NCBI GenBank assembly: GCA_934279105.1
Contig: CAKQWR010000034.1
Coordinates: 1-14,611 of the forward strand
DNA length: 14,611 nt
Direction: 5' to 3'
Source of the DNA: an uncultured Oribacterium sp.
GTDB lineage: Bacteria; Bacillota; Clostridia; Lachnospirales; Lachnospiraceae
This document shows positions 13,625 to 14,611 of this stretch, piece by piece (position 1 is the first letter of the stretch; each line of letters begins with the position of its first letter). The notes below the pieces were generated by a model. It had not been told where the DNA came from. It was given only the letters and a program-made list of their open reading frames with translations, and ran no database searches. A program made the position numbers and the translations under genes.

Positions 13625-14611
13625 TCACTCATCATCGCGGATGTTCTCACCGCGATACCGCGCGATCGCCGCGCAGTCCTTGTCGCCACGGCCGGAAATC
13701 GTAATCACGATGGTCTGGTCTTTCCGCATGGTCGGTGCCAGCTTCAGCGCGTAGGCGACGGCATGTGAACTTTCGATGGCCGGGATGATGCCCTCCATCT
13801 TCGACATATATTCGAAAGCATTGACCGCCTCATCATCCGTCACCGGCACGTACTGGGCACGGCCGATGTCGTGCAGATACGCGTGCTCCGGTCCGATGCC
13901 CGGATAGTCGAGACCGGCCGAAATCGAGTAGACCGGTGCGATCTGACCATACTCGTTCTGGCAGAAATAGGACTTCATGCCATGGAAGATACCGAGGCTT
14001 CCGGTATTGATCGTCGCTGCGGTTTCGAACGTGTCGATACCTCTGCCTGCAGCTTCACAGCCGATAAGCTGCACCTCCGGATCGTCGATAAAGTGATAGA
14101 AGGAGCCGATGGCGTTCGATCCGCCACCGACACATGCGATCACAGCATCCGGGAGACGTCCCTCCTTCTCGAGCATCTGCTCCTTGATTTCCTTCGAAAT
14201 CACGGCCTGGAAATCACGAACGATCGTCGGGAACGGGTGCGGGCCCATAACCGAGCCGAGGCAGTAATGTGTGTCCTCGATACGGCTCGTCCACTCACGC
14301 ATCGCCTGGGAAACCGCATCCTTCAGGGTCCCCGTGCCATCTGTTACCGGCACTACCTCCGCGCCGAGAAGCCGCATCTTGTAGACATTGAGCGCCTGTC
14401 GCTCCGTATCCACCTTGCCCATGAAGACCACGCACTCCATGCCCATGAGTGCCGCTACGGTCGCCGTCGCCACACCATGCTGGCCCGCGCCGGTCTCAGC
14501 GATCAGACGCGTCTTTCCCATCTTCTTTGCGAGCAGTGCCTGGCCGAGGCAGTTGTTGATCTTGTGCGCACCCGTGTGATTCAGGTCCTCACGCTTCAGA
14601 TAGATCTTCGC
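13625..14611 (-). CDS. trpB: Tryptophan synthase beta chain (N-terminal part outside window)
   Basis: The visible 328 C-terminal residues are a PLP-dependent tryptophan synthase beta subunit, which condenses indole with serine. Seen at the window edge: [16 protein letters not shown] with the PLP-binding lysine (17th visible residue), then [28 protein letters not shown], the phosphate-binding [40 protein letters not shown] and a C-terminal TISGRGDKD. All are normal for the canonical TrpB1 form. Roughly the first 70 residues lie beyond position 14611. It precedes trpA in the same direction. Confidence 0.97.
   Translation of the reverse strand, partial: AKIYLKREDLNHTGAHKINNCLGQALLAKKMGKTRLIAETGAGQHGVATATVAALMGMECVVFMGKVDTERQALNVYKMRLLGAEVVPVTDGTGTLKDAVSQAMREWTSRIEDTHYCLGSVMGPHPFPTIVRDFQAVISKEIKEQMLEKEGRLPDAVIACVGGGSNAIGSFYHFIDDPEVQLIGCEAAGRGIDTFETAATINTGSLGIFHGMKSYFCQNEYGQIAPVYSISAGLDYPGIGPEHAYLHDIGRAQYVPVTDDEAVNAFEYMSKMEGIIPAIESSHAVAYALKLAPTMRKDQTIVITISGRGDKDCAAIARYRGENIRDDE

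Overview
The window reads as chromosomal DNA of a Gram-positive Firmicute, most likely a Lachnospiraceae-type Clostridium relative. Pointers are strong AGGAGG-type ribosome binding sites, a lipoprotein-type solute-binding protein (Cys24 after LLTA), mid-range G+C by eye, a TrpA of the 'SDPTAEGP' type, and the mix of TRAP transporter, GH31 glycosidases and an AraC-type regulator. The genus cannot be fixed from the sequence alone. Nearly all genes lie on the minus strand. The exception is one AraC-family regulator (9515-10420, plus).

Carbohydrate island (1-9115, minus, read right to left): a small YcxB-like membrane protein (8549-9115), a complete tripartite TRAP transporter (dctP 7342-8397, dctQ 6626-7114, dctM 5307-6626), and two tandem paralogous GH31 alpha-glycosidases (2673-5168 and 1-2501). 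The last gene is cut by the window edge, probably only a couple of codons before its stop. The glycosidases have no signal peptide, so the simplest reading is that a solute, probably carrying an acidic group, is imported by the TRAP system and hydrolysed in the cytoplasm. Hairpins sit between dctP and dctQ, between dctM and the first GH31 gene, and between the two GH31 genes, as if transcript levels were stepped along one long operon. The AraC-type regulator diverges from this cluster across a 399-bp, strikingly AT-rich spacer (9116-9514). That spacer holds TTGTGA repeats 21 bp apart and what may be a decayed, lysine-rich gene remnant.

Nucleotide-sugar pair (10534-12494, minus): gmd (GDP-mannose 4,6-dehydratase) and an rmd-like GDP-6-deoxy-D-mannose reductase overlap by one base and probably make GDP-D-rhamnose for a surface glycan. 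They have their own extended -10 promoter candidate and end at a GC-rich hairpin shared with the convergent AraC gene.

Tryptophan operon end (12690-14611, minus): the 3' part of trpB, then trpA, closed by a double-hairpin intrinsic terminator. The 158-nt trpB-trpA spacer is unusually long.

No tRNA, rRNA, CRISPR array, insertion sequence or phage gene was seen. The most unusual system is the TRAP plus twin-GH31 locus, whose substrate cannot be read from the sequence.
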